Assembly: GCA_049520515.1 (NCBI GenBank)
Contig: JBEKPS010000006.1
Location: 186,001 to 250,000, forward strand
Reading direction: 5' to 3'
Length of the DNA: 64,000 nucleotides
From: JAFAMS01 sp049520515
GTDB lineage: Bacteria; Vulcanimicrobiota; Vulcanimicrobiia; Vulcanimicrobiales; Vulcanimicrobiaceae
How positions within the stretch are numbered: the stretch's first letter is position 1; each line of letters starts with the position of its first letter. Both the position numbers and the translations under genes were made by a program. Below the pieces are notes generated by a model, which saw only the letters and a program-made list of their open reading frames with translations, had not been told where the DNA came from and made no database searches. This document shows, in pieces, positions 35,898 through 44,271 of this stretch.

Positions 35898-36473
35898 ATG
35901 CCGTCGCCGCGGATGCTCCATCCAAACGTGCCGGCCGAGTATCTCAACATCATTTCCCGCGCCGTCTTTTCGGCTGGTTTGTCGTGGGCATTCGTTGACG
36001 GCAAGTGGGACGGATTCGAGGATGCTTTCGAAGGCTTCGATCCTGCGAAAGTTGCGGCGTACGACGACGCAGCGATCGACCGGCTGACCGCAGATCCGCG
36101 GCTCTATGCGAGTCGTAAGAAGATGGCGGCAACCGTCGAGAATGCGAAGGCGCTCGTCGCGCTCGAGCGCGAGTTCGGATCGATTCGCACATGGCTCGAT
36201 TCGTTCAAAACCTACGCGGACGCCACGCGCGACGTTAGCAAGCGCTTCAAATACCTGAGCAAGACGTTCGGCGCATATTACTTTCTTTACATTAGCGGCG
36301 CGAGGACGCCGGATTTTCCGACTTTTGAGGCATGGTCGGAAGCAACCGGTGAGGCGCACCCGCGCATGCGCGAGCTCGTCGCCGCGAACGAGGCCCGCGA
36401 CGTGGGCGGCCCGAGAACCAAGAAAGCGCAACCTTCGAGGCGAAAATCTAGTCCCAGAAGCGGTGCCCACTAG
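35898..36473 (+). CDS. DNA-3-methyladenine glycosylase I (Tag)-like protein
   Basis: 191 residues. ISRAVFSAGLSWAFVDGKW followed by DGFEDAFEGFDPAKVA and LTADPRLYASRKKMAATVEN closely follows the Tag fold of the HhH-GPD superfamily. I do not see the Cys/His zinc motif of classic Tag, and the C-terminal 30 residues are a basic Arg/Lys/Ser tail. It may be a base-excision glycosylase or a divergent non-catalytic relative. Its 3' end overlaps the typA start by 11 bases. Confidence 0.75.
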   Translation: MPSPRMLHPNVPAEYLNIISRAVFSAGLSWAFVDGKWDGFEDAFEGFDPAKVAAYDDAAIDRLTADPRLYASRKKMAATVENAKALVALEREFGSIRTWLDSFKTYADATRDVSKRFKYLSKTFGAYYFLYISGARTPDFPTFEAWSEATGEAHPRMRELVAANEARDVGGPRTKKAQPSRRKSSPRSGAH

Positions 36474-38289
36474 AGCCGATATACGCAACGTCGCGATCAT
36501 CGCGCACGTGGACCACGGAAAAACGACGCTTGTTGATGCGATGCTCAGGCAAAGCGGCGTTTTCCGGGAAGGTCAACGCGTCGAGACGCGCGTCATGGAT
36601 TCCAATCCGCTCGAACGCGAGCGCGGAATCACCATTCTCGCAAAAAACACTGCGATCCATTTCCGCGACGTCAAGCTCAACTTGGTCGATACGCCGGGAC
36701 ACGCCGATTTTGGTGGCGAGGTGGAGCGCGTGCTGCAGATGGTGCAAGGCGTTTTGCTGCTCGTCGATGCGGCCGAAGGCGTCATGCCGCAGACCCGGTT
36801 CGTGCTTCGCAAAGCGCTCGAGCTCGATCTGCGCGCAATCGTCGTTATCAACAAGATCGATCGCAAAGATGCGCGTGCGCAAGAAGTCGTCAACGAAGTT
36901 TTCGATCTCTTCATCGGCCTCGGCGCAACCGATGAACAAGCTGACTTTCCGGTCATCTATACAAACGCCAAAGCCGGCATCGCGCACCGGGCGCTCGAGG
37001 ACGATAGCACCGATCTCGCGCCGCTCTTCGAGACGATCGTCAAAGCGATTCCGACGCCGCCGGTCTCTGACGGCCCATTCCAAATGCTGGTCTCGGCGAT
37101 CGATCACAACGCATACGTCGGGCGCATCGGCGTCGGGCGTGTATTCCGCGGATCTGCTTCCGTGAACGCGCCGGTTGCGAAAATCAATCGGGAAGGGACA
37201 GTCGAGGGCGGCCACCGTCTTACGAAGCTGCTCGCCTTTGCGGGGCTCGAACGCATCGAGATCGCAGCCGCGGAAGCCGGCGACATTGTCGCCGTCAGCG
37301 GCATCGAAGGCATCAATATCGGCGATACGCTGGCTGACACCGACGCGCCCGAACAGATCGACGCAGTCGCGGTCGACGAACCGACCGTCTCAATGTTCTT
37401 CTCCGTCAACGCCTCGCCGTTCGTGGGCAAAGAAGGTAAGTATCTCACCTCGCGCCAGATACGCGAGCGGCTGATGCGCGAGCTCGAAAGCAATGTCGCG
37501 TTGCGCGTCACCGAAACTGAATCGGCCGACACGTTTGAAGTGTGCGGGCGCGGCGAACTGCATCTTTCGATTTTGATCGAGACGATGCGCCGCGAAGGTT
37601 ACGAGCTTGCAGTCAGCAAGCCCAGCGTTATTCTCAGCGAGCGGCACGGCGTCCAGATGGAGCCCGTTGAGTGGCTCGTTATCGACGTAGCCGACGAGTA
37701 TGCGGGTCCCGTCATCGAAGCCCTCGGCAAACGGCGCGCCGAGATGAAGAACATGCTCGTCCTCGGTGATGTGCGGCGACTGGAATATGTCATGCCGACG
37801 CGCGCGATCTTCGGATTGCGCGGAGAGCTGCTCACGCTCTCACGCGGCACGGCGGTCATGTCGCACACCTACTACGAGCATCAACCCGTCGGCGGCGAGA
37901 TTCCCGGACGCAGCACCGGCGTGCTGGTCGCGAGCGAAACCGGCACCTCGACGGGCTACGCGCTGATGGGACTCGAGCAACGCGGCCGTTTCTTCATCGG
38001 CCCCGGCGAAGCAATCTACGAAGGAATGATCGTCGGACGCGCGAGCGACGAACACGACGTCGCGATCAACGTCGTCCGCGCCAAGAAGCTCACGAACATG
38101 CGCGCCGCGGGATCCGATGAAAACGTCAAGCTTGCGCCGCCCGATGAGTTGACCCTCGAGCGCGCGATCGAGTTCATCGAAGACGACGAGCTCGTCGAAG
38201 TCACGCCGAAATCGATCCGCCTACGCAAGCGCATGCTCGACGAAACCGATCGTCTTCGTGCACGCAAACGGGAGCAAAAGGCAGTCTAG
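36463..38289 (+). CDS. typA: Ribosome-associated GTPase TypA/BipA
   Basis: 608 residues from GTG 36463, matching the usual ~607. G1 AHVDHGKTTL, G2 RGITI, G3 DTPGHADFGGEV, G4 NKIDRKDAR are intact; domain II, domain III and the C-terminal TypA-specific domain (GELLTLSRGTAVMSHTYYEH) follow. It binds 70S ribosomes in a GTP-dependent way and helps 50S assembly and stress adaptation. Upstream in-frame codons back to 36325 are Arg-rich and overlap the Tag-like gene, so GTG 36463 (RBS-like AGAAG) was preferred. Confidence 0.95.
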   Translation: MPTRADIRNVAIIAHVDHGKTTLVDAMLRQSGVFREGQRVETRVMDSNPLERERGITILAKNTAIHFRDVKLNLVDTPGHADFGGEVERVLQMVQGVLLLVDAAEGVMPQTRFVLRKALELDLRAIVVINKIDRKDARAQEVVNEVFDLFIGLGATDEQADFPVIYTNAKAGIAHRALEDDSTDLAPLFETIVKAIPTPPVSDGPFQMLVSAIDHNAYVGRIGVGRVFRGSASVNAPVAKINREGTVEGGHRLTKLLAFAGLERIEIAAAEAGDIVAVSGIEGINIGDTLADTDAPEQIDAVAVDEPTVSMFFSVNASPFVGKEGKYLTSRQIRERLMRELESNVALRVTETESADTFEVCGRGELHLSILIETMRREGYELAVSKPSVILSERHGVQMEPVEWLVIDVADEYAGPVIEALGKRRAEMKNMLVLGDVRRLEYVMPTRAIFGLRGELLTLSRGTAVMSHTYYEHQPVGGEIPGRSTGVLVASETGTSTGYALMGLEQRGRFFIGPGEAIYEGMIVGRASDEHDVAINVVRAKKLTNMRAAGSDENVKLAPPDELTLERAIEFIEDDELVEVTPKSIRLRKRMLDETDRLRARKREQKAV

Positions 38290-39872
38290 TCGGCGGCCAC
38301 TGGTACGGGAGCGGCAGCACCTCGCGGCGGTGGACGCAAGAACAACAGCGTCGGTAACGACAAGAAGAACAAAATCGCCGAGAAGCGGAAGAGAAAATCG
38401 TACGCAATCACCGTCGCGTTCAGTTGCACCATGCCGTTGAGCTGCTGCAGCGCCTGCGCGTGCGTCGCGGGATTGCCGAGGAAACTGCGCACCATCGGTG
38501 AGGCCAGCGTTACGCCGGACGCTAATACACTCTGCGCCATGTCGGTTTGACGTTCGAGTAGTGTCGCAAGAATCGCGATTCCCAAGCTTCCACCGAGTTG
38601 ACGGATCAGCGAAAACAAACCGCTCGCGTTCGCAATCTCGCCACGCGGCAAGCCTGAGAGCGTTAGCGTCGTGAGCGGCACGAAGAGAAAACCGAGCGCG
38701 AAACCTTGGAACGCCCGCGGCCAGAAGATATCCCAATATCCGGCATACTGATCGAGACCGCCCATCCACCACGACGCGAGACCGAAGACGAAGATTCCGC
38801 TGCCGATGATTGGACGCGGGTCGAATTTCGATGTGAGCCTGCCTGCAATCGGCATTGAGATCGCAGTTGCGATCGCGCCGGGAAGCAGCGCCATCCCGGC
38901 CTGGAAGGCACTGAATCCGAGGACGCTTTGAAAGAAGAGCGGCAAGACCAAGTTCAAGCCGAAGAGACCGAAGCCGCTCACGACGCCGATGACGTTACCT
39001 GCGCTGAAATTGATGAAACGAAAAACGGAGAGATCGACGACCGGATAGGCAATGCGCAGCTGGCGCACGATGAAATACACCAGCGCAAAGACTGACGTAA
39101 TTGACAGAATCACGATCGTCGCCGAGCTGAACCAGTCTTCGCGTTGCCCGCGCTCGAGTACGTATTGAATCGCGGCCAGGCCGTACGTCATGCACGTTAG
39201 CCCGATCCAATCGATGCCGCCCTTCGGTTTCTCGATGTAGTGCGGGTCGCGCACGAACAAGAACGTCATCGCGAACGCGATGATACCAATCGGAACGTTG
39301 ATGAAAAAGATCATCGGCCAGTTCCAATTGTCGACGATATAGCCGCCGAGAACCGGACCGATCGCCGGCCCAACCATCGCGCCCAAACCGAAGATCGCCA
39401 TCGCGTTGCCGCGCTTCTCGGGCGGATACGATTCGAACAGGATCGCTTGGGCCGTCGGCTGCAGCGCGCCACCGCCAATGCCTTGAATGATACGGAAGAC
39501 GACCAGCATCCACAGACTATTCGCGATTCCACACAAGAATGACGCAACGGTGAAGAGCGCGATGCAGGTGGCATAGAACCGCTGCCGCCCGAACATTGCC
39601 GTTAGCCAGCCGTTGAGCGGCATGATGACGACAGCCGCCAGAATGTAGGCGGTGACGACCCACGCGATCTCGTCGGTTGTCGCTCCCAGATTTCCCGCCA
39701 TCGTCTGCAGCGCGACGTTGACGATCGTGAGATCGATGATGCCCATGATCATGCCGAGCATGACCGTGATCGTAACCAGTACAACCGGCGGGTTTTTGAC
39801 GTCGAGCAACGCGCGAAAGCGGTCGCCGGCGCCGCCGAACCCTCGGCCGAATGTACCTAGTCCTGAAGCCAC
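38286..39872 (-). CDS. MFS multidrug transporter, DHA2 (EmrB/QacA) family
   Basis: 528 residues with 14 predicted TM segments. DLTIVNVALQTMAGNLG, WVVTAYILAAVVIMPLNGWL, GRQRFY and GGGALQPTAQA are typical of the EmrB/QacA (DHA2) group of drug/proton antiporters. The partner adaptor (EmrA-like) is not adjacent. GTG 39872 is the start. The stop overlaps the convergent typA stop by 4 bases. Confidence 0.92.
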   Translation of the reverse strand: MASGLGTFGRGFGGAGDRFRALLDVKNPPVVLVTITVMLGMIMGIIDLTIVNVALQTMAGNLGATTDEIAWVVTAYILAAVVIMPLNGWLTAMFGRQRFYATCIALFTVASFLCGIANSLWMLVVFRIIQGIGGGALQPTAQAILFESYPPEKRGNAMAIFGLGAMVGPAIGPVLGGYIVDNWNWPMIFFINVPIGIIAFAMTFLFVRDPHYIEKPKGGIDWIGLTCMTYGLAAIQYVLERGQREDWFSSATIVILSITSVFALVYFIVRQLRIAYPVVDLSVFRFINFSAGNVIGVVSGFGLFGLNLVLPLFFQSVLGFSAFQAGMALLPGAIATAISMPIAGRLTSKFDPRPIIGSGIFVFGLASWWMGGLDQYAGYWDIFWPRAFQGFALGFLFVPLTTLTLSGLPRGEIANASGLFSLIRQLGGSLGIAILATLLERQTDMAQSVLASGVTLASPMVRSFLGNPATHAQALQQLNGMVQLNATVIAYDFLFRFSAILFFLSLPTLLFLRPPPRGAAAPVPVAAD

Positions 39873-39889
39873 TTTACGTTACTACCCGT

Positions 39890-39906
39890 AACGGCGCGAC
39901 GCCGTT
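39890..39906. repeat. Perfect inverted repeat between MFS and TRAP genes
   Basis: AACGGCG, loop CGA, CGCCGTT: a 7-bp perfect stem between the stop of the TRAP binding protein (39911) and the start of the MFS gene (39872). No T-run follows on the minus strand, so it is not a classical terminator for the TRAP gene; it may be an operator or RNA-stabilising hairpin. Confidence 0.4.
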
Positions 39907-39910
39907 TCGT

Positions 39911-40918
39911 TTAGGCCAGCGTGCCTGTATACTTCTCCAGCGCGTTCCACGCGGTTGGGCCGAATTGTCCCTTCCACTTCGCGTAGTACGGTCCCAGCTT
40001 CGCCTTGAACGTTGCAACGTCGCACTGATACTCTTGCATGCCCTGCGTCTTGAGCTTGCTCCTAAGCGAAATGTCCAAGGCTGCAAAATCCTGGCGCTGC
40101 AGCGTGGCGTATTTCGCCATGTTGCGCGTCACGACGCCCTGGATGTCTTTGCCGAGCGCGTCCCACGCGTCTTTGTTCGCGAGCATCCACCAGCACGACC
40201 AGGCGTGACCGGAGAAGTTCAGCGTCTTCTGCACTTCGTACAGTTTGGTCTGCTCGATGTTGATAAGCGCGTTCTCTTCGGCTTCAACGATGTGCGTCTG
40301 CAGTGCGCTATACAGCTCGCTGACGTTGATCGGTGTCGGCGATGCACCGAGCGTCTTCCACATGTCGACAAACAAAGCGCTCGCCGGTACACGAATTTTC
40401 AAACCGTCGACGTCGGCCGCGGTATGAATCGGTTTGTTGGCGGTGATATGACGCATCCCGTTGTCGTAAGGCCTGGCGATGCAATGAATGCCTTTCGCCT
40501 CGACCGCTTCGATAACGAAATCGCCGAGAGCGCCGTCCATTGCGCGAAACGCGGTTGCGGAGTCTTTGAAAGCGAACGCAACGCCGTCGATTGCTGCCTC
40601 GGGAACGACCGACTGCAAGATTGCGCCGGGCTCAGTCAAGAATTGTAGAGCGCCGGTGCGCAGCTGCGTGATCATCTGCGAATCGCCGCCGAGCACGCTG
40701 TTCGGGAACGTATCGACGTGTAGCGCGCCATTGGTCTCGCGCTCGATCGTCTGCCACATCTCCTCGGAACGGCGGGTAACCGGAGAGATGTCGGTTTGAT
40801 CGTTTCCATACTTATAGTTAAACTTCGCGGCAGCGCGCGATTTGACGATCGAAATGCTGCTGAACGTCGTGGCTGCAGCAGCGCCCGCAGCAAACTGACG
40901 ACGCGAGACGGATTTCAT
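39911..40918 (-). CDS. TRAP transporter solute-binding protein (DctP family), Tat signal
   Basis: 335 residues. The N-terminus reads MKSVSRRQFAAGAAAATTF, a twin-arginine signal (SRRQF). GMRHITANKPIHTAADVDGL and KIRVP are characteristic of DctP-type periplasmic binding proteins, with the conserved Arg that binds the carboxylate of the ligand. The membrane subunits DctQ and DctM are not next to it, so it is orphan here. ATG 40918 was chosen for the Tat motif; an upstream start at 40948 lacks support. It lies downstream of ilvN by 51 bases on the same strand. Confidence 0.9.
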   Translation of the reverse strand: MKSVSRRQFAAGAAAATTFSSISIVKSRAAAKFNYKYGNDQTDISPVTRRSEEMWQTIERETNGALHVDTFPNSVLGGDSQMITQLRTGALQFLTEPGAILQSVVPEAAIDGVAFAFKDSATAFRAMDGALGDFVIEAVEAKGIHCIARPYDNGMRHITANKPIHTAADVDGLKIRVPASALFVDMWKTLGASPTPINVSELYSALQTHIVEAEENALINIEQTKLYEVQKTLNFSGHAWSCWWMLANKDAWDALGKDIQGVVTRNMAKYATLQRQDFAALDISLRSKLKTQGMQEYQCDVATFKAKLGPYYAKWKGQFGPTAWNALEKYTGTLA

Positions 40919-40969
40919 GCTTTTCGGAACCCCTTCTTCGTTAAGCACCCAAGGGGAACCGACTTGGCG

Positions 40970-41197
40970 CTAAACCGTGCAAAACCTCGCCTGAGCGCGC
41001 TCGTCGCTCAGCATTCGCGAGAGCTGCCCGCTCAGGCGCCGTAACTGCTGGTCGTCACCCGAAAACGAGGCTGTAATGCGCGCACCGTTCTCGTCTTGCG
41101 CCATCTCGCAACGCTCGACGGTGCAACCGATGCGCGCGGCGAGATTGATCACCCGCGCCAGCACGCGACCGTCATCGGCATCTATCTCGACGGTCAT
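40970..41197 (-). CDS. ilvN: Acetolactate synthase regulatory subunit, short ACT-domain form
   Basis: 75 residues, a single ACT domain and nothing more, close in size to E. coli IlvM (about 87) and much shorter than IlvH (about 160). It overlaps the ilvB stop (ATGA), as regulatory subunits usually do. It would bind the IlvB dimer and confer activation; with such a short form, valine feedback sensitivity is uncertain. The C-terminal region ends SDERAQARFCTV. Confidence 0.8.
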   Translation of the reverse strand: MTVEIDADDGRVLARVINLAARIGCTVERCEMAQDENGARITASFSGDDQQLRRLSGQLSRMLSDERAQARFCTV

Positions 41198-42897
41198 GTC
41201 TTAATTGGCTCTGCTTCGATCAGCTCGTCGAGCGCCGCGCCCGCCGGGATCATCGGCCATACATTCTCGTGTGGATAGCACGCGGCGTGCAGCAGCATCG
41301 GTCCCTCGCTGGTGAAGAGATCGTCGAGCGCACTATCGAGATCCTCGAGACGGTTGACGACGCGGCCCGGAACTCCGCACGCTTTTGCGATCATCACGAA
41401 ATCGGGATTGTCGGAGAGATCGGTCGCGCTGTAGCGCCGATCGTAGAACAGATGCTGCCATTGACGCACCATGCCGAGACGCTGATTGTCGATCAGCAAG
41501 ATCTTGATCGGTGCACCGGCACGGTTGATCGTCGTCAGCTCGTTCATCGTCATCTGGAATCCGCCGTCGCCGACGATCGCAACGACGGTTGCATCCGGAT
41601 TCGCCATCTTCGCTCCGATCGCGGACGGCAATCCGAAACCCATCGCGCCGAGTCCCGCCGACGTCACGAAGCGCGTCGGTCCCTCGGCATTTTGACGCTG
41701 CGCCGCCCACATCTGATGTTGGCCGACGTCGGTCGTCACGATCATGTTGCGGGGCGCTTTCTCGAAGAATCGATCGAGGACGCTGGTCGCCGAAAGATGG
41801 CCGTCTTCTGCACGATCGACGGGCAACGGACTCGAGAAGGCGTCGAGCTCGCCGAGCCACTTCGCGTACGAACGCGGCGGCTCGCGACGCATCGCATTCA
41901 CGAGTGCGGGTAGCGTCGCACCGAGACAACCGCGCACTCCCACCGTCGGATCGACGACTTTTCCGAACTCGCTGCCGTCGATGTCGAAGTGAACGATTTC
42001 GGCTTGCTGCGCAAATTTGTCGACGCGTCCGGTAACGCGATCGTCGAAGCGCATGCCGAGCGAGAGCACGACGTCGCACGCGTTGACCGCACGGTTCGCG
42101 CGCTTCGTTCCGTGCATGCCGAGCATCCCGAGAAACTTCGGATCGCCGGGTTCGCTGCACCCAAGTGCGTTGATCGTCGCGGTGTGCGGCGCGCCGAGCA
42201 GCCGTAACAACTCGCGAAACGAATCCGTCGCACCACCAAATTTTACTCCACCACCGGCGATGACGAGCGGCCGGCGCGCAGATGCGAGCAACTGCGCAGC
42301 GGCCTCGATCGCTCCTTCGTCAAACGCCGGCGATGGAGTGGCGTTTGCAGCCGGCACCCACTCCGGCTGCACGCGCGTCTTGGTTTTCAGCACATCGGTT
42401 GGAATATCGACGAGCACTGCGCCCGGTCGCGGTCCGCGCGCAAGTGCAAACGCTTCGCGAACCGTCGGATAGATGTCGTCGACGTTGCGCACGAGATATG
42501 CGCGCTTCGTTGCGGGCTGGGCCATCGACGTAACGTCGGCTTCTTGAAATCCGTCGCTGCCCATCAGTTGACTGCGGACTTGTCCCGTAATCGCAACGAC
42601 CGGAACGGAATCCATATTCGCGTCCAGCAAACCCGTGAGAAGATTCGTTGCACCAGGCCCGGACGTCGCGATCGCAACACCGACGCGGCCCGACGAGCGT
42701 GCATACCCGCCGGCTGCAAACGCCGCACCTTGTTCGTGCCGCACGAGAATGTGCCGCATGCGGCGCTCCGAGAAGAGCGCGTCGTAGACCGGCATGATCG
42801 TACCCCCGGGATATCCGAAGACGACGTCAACGCCTTCGTCGGCGAGTGCGTCCAGTACGAGTTGCGATCCGGTTCTTTCCGTGGCTGCGGCGGACAT
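41194..42897 (-). CDS. ilvB: Acetolactate synthase large (catalytic) subunit
   Basis: 567 residues, a thiamine-diphosphate enzyme. The catalytic Glu lies in VRHEQGAAFAAGGYAR, the ThDP/Mg motif begins GDGGFQMTMNELTT, and FGYPGGTIMPVYDAL opens the protein as in all AHAS. It condenses two pyruvate, or pyruvate with 2-oxobutyrate, as the first common step to valine, leucine and isoleucine. An attenuator lies just upstream (42915-43051). ATG 42897 follows AGGGAG at 7 bases. Confidence 0.95.
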   Translation of the reverse strand: MSAAATERTGSQLVLDALADEGVDVVFGYPGGTIMPVYDALFSERRMRHILVRHEQGAAFAAGGYARSSGRVGVAIATSGPGATNLLTGLLDANMDSVPVVAITGQVRSQLMGSDGFQEADVTSMAQPATKRAYLVRNVDDIYPTVREAFALARGPRPGAVLVDIPTDVLKTKTRVQPEWVPAANATPSPAFDEGAIEAAAQLLASARRPLVIAGGGVKFGGATDSFRELLRLLGAPHTATINALGCSEPGDPKFLGMLGMHGTKRANRAVNACDVVLSLGMRFDDRVTGRVDKFAQQAEIVHFDIDGSEFGKVVDPTVGVRGCLGATLPALVNAMRREPPRSYAKWLGELDAFSSPLPVDRAEDGHLSATSVLDRFFEKAPRNMIVTTDVGQHQMWAAQRQNAEGPTRFVTSAGLGAMGFGLPSAIGAKMANPDATVVAIVGDGGFQMTMNELTTINRAGAPIKILLIDNQRLGMVRQWQHLFYDRRYSATDLSDNPDFVMIAKACGVPGRVVNRLEDLDSALDDLFTSEGPMLLHAACYPHENVWPMIPAGAALDELIEAEPIKT

Positions 42898-42914
42898 AAA
42901 ACTCCCTAAGAAAA

Positions 42915-42946
42915 AATCAAAAACCCCCGCCGGGATCGGCTAGGGG
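42915..42946 (-). terminator. ilvBN attenuator terminator hairpin
   Basis: On the minus strand CCCC, TA, GCCG, loop ATCC, CGGC, GGGG and then TTTTT form an intrinsic terminator 18-49 bases before ilvB. Bases CCGATCCCG of this hairpin are exactly complementary to CGGGATCGG at 42993-43001 near the end of the leader peptide, giving the competing antiterminator. When Ile/Leu/Val-tRNA is scarce, a ribosome stalled in the leader would favour the antiterminator and let transcription reach ilvB. Confidence 0.93.
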
Positions 42947-42988
42947 CTTGTGTGTTTCGGTTTACCAGCTACCTTACACGCGCCAACC

Positions 42989-43051
42989 TCAACCGATCCC
43001 GACGGGACGGCTAATAAGGACGACGAGAATAAGGGACTGGGGAGAAATCAT
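42989..43051 (-). CDS. ilvL: ilv leader peptide (attenuation)
   Basis: A 20-residue open frame MISPQSLILVVLISRPVGIG with a GGAGG just upstream. It contains Leu x3, Ile x4 and Val x3, clustered as LILVVLI, the signature of a branched-chain amino acid attenuator. The stop is followed about 42 bases later by the terminator hairpin, and the last codons (CGT CCC GTC GGG ATC GGT) are part of the antiterminator pairing. Too short for normal gene finders. Confidence 0.92.
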   Translation of the reverse strand: MISPQSLILVVLISRPVGIG

Positions 43052-43068
43052 AAGGTCCTCCGACCTTA
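43051..43068 (-). promoter_or_regulatory. Hairpin holding the ilvL ribosome-binding site in its loop
   Basis: TAAGGTC, loop GGAG, GACCTTA: a perfect 7-bp stem whose four-base loop is the Shine-Dalgarno of the leader peptide, with the A of the ATG in the last stem pair. It may tune leader translation, or be the palindromic binding site of a regulator. Confidence 0.6.
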
Positions 43069-43088
43069 GCAGGGTGCCGGCGCCCCTG

Positions 43089-43619
43089 TCAACCCGCTGG
43101 AGGCTCGAAAAAGACGGTTTCGCCGTCCCCTTGGAGCTTGATATCGAAGCGGTACCGCCCGTCCCCAGCGGGTTTAGCGAGCATCGTCGCGCGTCGAACG
43201 GCGGGGGCCAATGCGAGGATCGCGTCGTTCGCATTCTCCCGCTCGCGATCCGCGAAATAGATGCGTGTGACGAGCCGCTTGAGCAAACCGCGCGCGAACA
43301 GACTCACGTTGATATGAGGCGCTTGCCCGTCGACCGCCCCGGGGATGACGGTCGTGAATGTAAATTCTCCGTTTTCGCTCGTGCATACGCGGCCGAATCC
43401 ACGAATTTTTCCGTCGGCGTAGCGGCCCTCGGCATCCGCTTGCCACAGCTCGAGCATCGCATCGAACACGCCCGCGCCGTCACGGTCGAGCACGCGGCCC
43501 GCGATCGTAACCGGCGTTCCTTCTAAATGCGCGCTGAGATCTTCCCATCCGGGCCGCTGCAACGCGCCGCGAAAGAACGGGCCGGCAGTCTGCGACGCCG
43601 TCGGAGTGAGTTCGGGCAC
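43089..43619 (-). CDS. pcaG: Protocatechuate 3,4-dioxygenase alpha subunit
   Basis: 176 residues of intradiol dioxygenase fold. VTIAGRVLDRDGAGVFDAML and LWQADAEGRYADGKI follow the family, and APHINVSLFARGLLKRLVTR ends the core. The alpha subunit lacks the iron ligands and forms part of the active site of the pcaH partner. GTG 43619 was chosen; it lies 1 base after the pcaH stop. Downstream is the ilvL leader at 43051, so the 3' end lies close to the ilv attenuator. Confidence 0.9.
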   Translation of the reverse strand: MPELTPTASQTAGPFFRGALQRPGWEDLSAHLEGTPVTIAGRVLDRDGAGVFDAMLELWQADAEGRYADGKIRGFGRVCTSENGEFTFTTVIPGAVDGQAPHINVSLFARGLLKRLVTRIYFADRERENANDAILALAPAVRRATMLAKPAGDGRYRFDIKLQGDGETVFFEPPAG

Positions 43620-43620
43620 G

Positions 43621-44271
43621 TCAGCCGCGCGAGCCCAGCACGATGTCGAAGCGGTAGCCAAGCGCAAAGCCTTCTTCGCTGAGCGCATCGTGGTCGAATC
43701 GAGCGATCAGACGTTCGCGCGCGCCAAGATCCGGGATGCTATTAAAGACCGGATCGATCGGAATGAGCGGATCGCCGGGAAAATACATTTGTGTGATAAT
43801 CCGGGAGCCGAAGCCCGGACCGAAAACGGAAAAATGCACGTGCGAGGGACGCCACGCGTTCGGATGATTGTGCCACGGATACGGCCCCGGCTTGATCGTG
43901 ATGAATCGAAACGCGCCGTCATCATTCGTTAGCGCGTAGCCGTTCCCGATAAAGTGCGGATCGAGCGGCGCTGCATGCTGATCGGCGTCGTGCCGGTAGC
44001 GGCCCGCAGCGTTCGCCTGCCATACTTCGACAAACGTATTCCGAAGCGGCAGGCCACGATCGTCCATGACGCGCCCCGCTACAATGATGCGCTCGCCTTG
44101 CGCTTCACCGCCGAACGCGTGAGTCAGATCGGTGATTGCGGGTCCGATTGATTGCTCGTCAAAACCCGGACCGCTGATCTCAGAGAGCGTGTGCGGAAAC
44201 GGGATCAGCGGTTGTTTGGGTGCGCGTTTTTCGGTGCTGCGATAGCCCGGAAAATCGTAGGGCGGCTGCAC
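43621..44271 (-). CDS. pcaH: Protocatechuate 3,4-dioxygenase beta subunit
   Basis: 216 residues. The iron ligands are visible: Tyr in AAGRYRHD, Tyr in GPYPWHNH, and two His in WRPSHVHFS. GGEAQGERIIVAGRVMDDRG and PLRNTFVEVWQANA are family strands. It cleaves protocatechuate intradiol to 3-carboxy-cis,cis-muconate. The start GTG 44271 is directly next to the TAA of clpB (no gap), so it likely shares its transcript; other beta-ketoadipate genes are not in the window. Confidence 0.93.
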   Translation of the reverse strand: MQPPYDFPGYRSTEKRAPKQPLIPFPHTLSEISGPGFDEQSIGPAITDLTHAFGGEAQGERIIVAGRVMDDRGLPLRNTFVEVWQANAAGRYRHDADQHAAPLDPHFIGNGYALTNDDGAFRFITIKPGPYPWHNHPNAWRPSHVHFSVFGPGFGSRIITQMYFPGDPLIPIDPVFNSIPDLGARERLIARFDHDALSEEGFALGYRFDIVLGSRG

